A DNA stretch of 7,748 nt, from positions 1-7,748 of the forward strand of contig JAFOIS010000022.1 of the NCBI GenBank assembly GCA_017420605.1, given 5' to 3'. This stretch comes from Lachnospiraceae bacterium. Lineage in GTDB: Bacteria; Bacillota; Clostridia; Lachnospirales; Lachnospiraceae. The notes under the pieces were generated by a model. The model saw only the letters and a list, made by a program, of their open reading frames with translations, was not told where the DNA came from and made no database searches. A program made the translations under genes and the position numbers. Shown in pieces: positions 5,807-7,748 of this stretch (position 1 is its first letter; the number at the start of each line of letters is the position of its first letter).

Positions 5807-6860
5807 AGTTTTCCCGCAGTTTCACGACGTTGGCCGCCTTTCGGCGGCTTGCTTCTTCTATGGCGGCATAGTGCTTTTTCGTCGTGTTGACGTCCTTGTG
5901 TCCGAGGACGTCCGCGACCAGGTAAATGTCCCCCGTCTCATGATAAAGCGCCGTGCCGTAGGTACTGCGGAGCTTGTGCGGCGTGATCTTCTTGACCGTC
6001 GTGATCTTCTGTGCGTACTTTTCGACAAGATTCTCCACGGCGCGCACACCGAGCCGCTTCCGCTGCGCGGAGTAGAAGAGGGCATGTTCCTCGCCGGCGA
6101 CCGGCGTGATCCCTTTCCGGACCTCCAGATAAGCCCGCAGCGCCTTCTCGACTTCCTCTCCGAAGTACACGATCGCTTCCGCGCCGCCTTTGCGGATCAC
6201 ACGGATCCCGTTGTTGCGGAAATCGATGTCTTCGACGTCCAGCCCGACGCACTCCGACACACGGATCCCGGTACCAAGAAGCAGTGTGATCAGCGCCAGA
6301 TCCCGTTCCCTCGTCTTTTCATAAAACACCTTTGCCTGCCCGGTCAGCGTATCGCCGCAGTGCTCCACATAATCCAGAAGCGCCGCGACTTCTCCGGCAT
6401 CGAGCCGGATGATCGCCTTATCGTGTATCTTCGGCATATCCACGAGCACGGTCGGGTTCGTTTTGATCAGTTCATGCTTGTAATAATAGGCATAGAAGGA
6501 ACGCAGCGCGCTCATTTTCCGCTTGAGGCCGCGTTCCCCGTTCGTAACGTACCCGTGCGCTTCATCGCGGTAGACCCGGAGATACTCCATGTATTCCTCG
6601 ATATCCTGGGCCGTCACCTGATCGAGGACCGTGATCGGCAGGTCCTTCATTTCCATGTTTTTAAACGAGGGATTCCGGGCCAGCAGGAAGCGGAAGAAGA
6701 TACGGATATCGTAGGCGTACGACAGGCGCGTCTTCGTCTGTTTAGAGGCGGAGATCCCGCGGAAATACTCGCCCGCAAAGGCCGGCAGCTCCGTAAGCAC
6801 CTGCCGCATCTTTTCGATATGATCAAGATCTGTTTTGTCGTGATAGGTAACGCGCTTCAT
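5805..6860 (-). CDS. Tyrosine recombinase, XerS/XerD-like (Xer-type rather than phage integrase)
   Basis: This 351-residue tyrosine recombinase carries the complete catalytic set: Arg200 in GTGIRVSE (196-203), Lys224 in IRKGG, His295 and Arg298 in TPHKLRST (293-300), His321 in LGHKD (319-323) and nucleophile Tyr331 in KKHYAA. A SAM-like core-binding domain covers about 26-135, and the catalytic domain about 150-345. Length and layout match streptococcal XerS (about 356 residues, from memory). The shared layout includes an N-terminal lead of some 40 residues before the core-binding helices and ERDLALITLLLGTG before the first arginine. Such proteins occur as fixed chromosomal genes in Bacillota, and XerS resolves chromosome dimers alone at an adjacent dif-like site. 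Here a dif-like dyad abuts the 3' end. AAGGTG (6868-6873) lies 7 nt before the ATG and overlaps the stop of the upstream gene, so the pair is an operon. Being a stationary integrase of an old element remains possible, but no phage or transfer genes are present. Confidence 0.94.
   Translation of the reverse strand: MKRVTYHDKTDLDHIEKMRQVLTELPAFAGEYFRGISASKQTKTRLSYAYDIRIFFRFLLARNPSFKNMEMKDLPITVLDQVTAQDIEEYMEYLRVYRDEAHGYVTNGERGLKRKMSALRSFYAYYYKHELIKTNPTVLVDMPKIHDKAIIRLDAGEVAALLDYVEHCGDTLTGQAKVFYEKTRERDLALITLLLGTGIRVSECVGLDVEDIDFRNNGIRVIRKGGAEAIVYFGEEVEKALRAYLEVRKGITPVAGEEHALFYSAQRKRLGVRAVENLVEKYAQKITTVKKITPHKLRSTYGTALYHETGDIYLVADVLGHKDVNTTKKHYAAIEEASRRKAANVVKLREN
5833..5848. other. GC-only hairpin with GNRA loop at the recombinase 3' end
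   Basis: GCCGCC (5833-5838) and GGCGGC (5843-5848) pair completely around four bases. In the recombinase mRNA (- strand) the loop is GAAA, a stable GNRA tetraloop, 9-14 codons before the stop. On the + strand the same stem is followed by the T-rich TTGCTTCTTCT, so it could help stop rightward read-through from the helicase. It may also be only a by-product of Arg/Ala codons. Confidence 0.35.
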
Positions 6861-6866
6861 CTTTTA

Positions 6867-7748
6867 TCACCTTCCGGACGCCTTGCGGAACGCCTTCATC
6901 ATCTCCGGATAATAATTGGCGACCGCCTGCCTGTGGAGGACTTCCTCATAAAACTCCACGGAAGACCGGATCTCCGCGATCTCTTTCTTCAGCGTATCGA
7001 TCCTCGCAACGCGCGCGGCTTCATTTGCATTATACTTTCGTTTTGAATGGATCATGCAGTAAAGCGCAAGGATAAACAGCAGGGCAGTGACGCCGAACGT
7101 GATAAGGCTTCCCTGCGTGTTCTGTCCAAAACCGGACATAAGGCCCCCGGAGATCATGAGGTTTTCAAGCAGGGAATCCAGGATGTCCGCGAAAGTCCGG
7201 AGATTCAGGTGCACAAGACCGTGATAGCAGAAATCCTGCAGGATCCCCTGCAGGTCCTTTCCGAAGAACTGGAACATCACGGCTGCCGCGGTATTGAGGA
7301 AAAGAAGAAAGGTCAGGAGCCAGCCGAGAAGGCGCCGTACCGGGTGCTTTTTCTTCGGCGTAAGAGAGGCGATCTCGGCTTCCTTGTTGGAGACTCTGTT
7401 TTCGAGAGGCGTAGGGCGGTTCGGGATCTTACAGGACGTGTCCAGAAGATCGAGATAATAATGGTTCTTCAGCTGGTCGTTGACGTATGCGTCGGACTCC
7501 TTTTTATTCGATTCCGAATAAAACGTATCGACCTGAATGACCGACGACGGCCAGCGGATCGATGCATCCTGCGATCCGTTTTTTATGATATAGTCTGCCA
7601 TTGCCTCATGCAGTTCGGCTATGAATTGTTTTGTCAGCTCTTTAATTTCGCCGATCCGCGCGTAGGAAAAGAGCTGGTTAACGTGTTCATCAGAGCTTCC
7701 CGCTGCATAGGTGATCTTTGTTTCGCGCTTTGATCGTGAGGAAATATA
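6867..7748 (-). CDS. Unrecognised two-helix membrane protein, 5' end beyond window
   Basis: I do not recognise this protein. Counting from the ATG at 7601 it has 244 residues. There is a polar N-terminal part (1-84), a basic stretch KKKHPVRR (83-90), a membrane helix at about 91-111, a loop of some 55 residues, a second helix at about 166-184, then SKRKY and a charged helix at about 192-222 likely to form a coiled coil. Charges place both ends in the cytoplasm and the loop outside. The frame stays open without ATG, GTG or TTG from 7602 to the window edge. Those 49 codons read as a sensible amphipathic sequence (FSYARIGEIKELTKQFIAEL). The ATG at 7601 has only GAGG 3 nt upstream, too close for a good site. 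The gene therefore probably starts outside the window; if not, the start is 7601. It lies 6 nt upstream of the recombinase gene in the same operon. Confidence 0.78.
   Translation of the reverse strand, partial: YISSRSKRETKITYAAGSSDEHVNQLFSYARIGEIKELTKQFIAELHEAMADYIIKNGSQDASIRWPSSVIQVDTFYSESNKKESDAYVNDQLKNHYYLDLLDTSCKIPNRPTPLENRVSNKEAEIASLTPKKKHPVRRLLGWLLTFLLFLNTAAAVMFQFFGKDLQGILQDFCYHGLVHLNLRTFADILDSLLENLMISGGLMSGFGQNTQGSLITFGVTALLFILALYCMIHSKRKYNANEAARVARIDTLKKEIAEIRSSVEFYEEVLHRQAVANYYPEMMKAFRKASGR
6868..6873 (-). promoter_or_regulatory. Ribosome binding site AAGGTG for the recombinase gene
   Basis: On the - strand AAGGTG precedes the ATG (6860) by 7 nt. It lies in the last codons of the upstream membrane-protein gene and touches its TGA stop (6867-6869). 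This supports the chosen start and translational linkage of the two genes. Confidence 0.65.

Noticed and set aside
5805..6860. Recombinase as the integrase of a prophage or genomic island
   Set aside because: No tRNA, direct repeats, excisionase, phage or transfer genes are visible. Composition matches the neighbours and the protein looks Xer-like. The right flank is unseen, so it is not fully excluded.
5871..7733. Long open + strand frame opposite the recombinase and membrane-protein genes, with one stop near 7044
   Set aside because: It lacks domain motifs and has no ribosome site, while the - strand frames carry complete catalytic motifs and clean membrane helices. It is a by-product of codon use in GC-rich genes.

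Overview
This 7.7 kb window is chromosomal DNA from a bacterium. It most resembles a GC-rich member of the Bacillota, probably class Clostridia and possibly Lachnospiraceae-like. The grounds are the lspA–rluD-type gene pair, strong Shine-Dalgarno sites of the AAAGGAGG kind, a cytidylate kinase-like protein of the sort common in Clostridia, and a tyrosine recombinase that looks to me like the XerS-type proteins of Bacillota. The taxonomy is inferred from protein resemblance recalled from memory, not from a search. Coding density is very high and no stretch of 300 bases lacks a gene.

Left arm (1-5776), all genes on the + strand and nearly touching: the 3' part of lspA (lipoprotein signal peptidase), an S4-domain RluA/RluD-family pseudouridine synthase overlapping it by 3 nt, a cytidylate kinase-like protein behind its own well-formed sigma-70-type promoter (1390-1418), an AI-2E-family membrane permease, and a SNF2-type helicase with an N-terminal helix-hairpin-helix region. 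A 15-pair hairpin potential lies just inside the helicase reading frame.

Junction (5735-5848): the two gene arms converge on a 28-nt intergenic gap. The gap is a conspicuous AT island in GC-rich DNA. It holds a nearly perfect dyad with 11-bp arms around 5 bp, followed by six T. Each arm reads TTATGTAA(A) inward to outward, the core of a Xer/dif half-site. It is flanked by two GC-rich hairpin potentials inside the ends of the converging genes.

Right arm (5805-7748), both genes on the - strand: a full-length XerS-like tyrosine recombinase with all catalytic residues, and just upstream of it in the same operon an unrecognised two-helix membrane protein whose N-terminus runs off the window.

Most of the window is ordinary housekeeping DNA. 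The most interesting reading is that the recombinase, the symmetric dif-like dyad touching its 3' end, and the gene-orientation switch at that point together form a single-recombinase chromosome-dimer-resolution locus (Xer/dif) at or near the replication terminus. The main reservations are that the 5-bp centre is one base shorter than classical dif and that the same sequence could be a weak transcription terminator.
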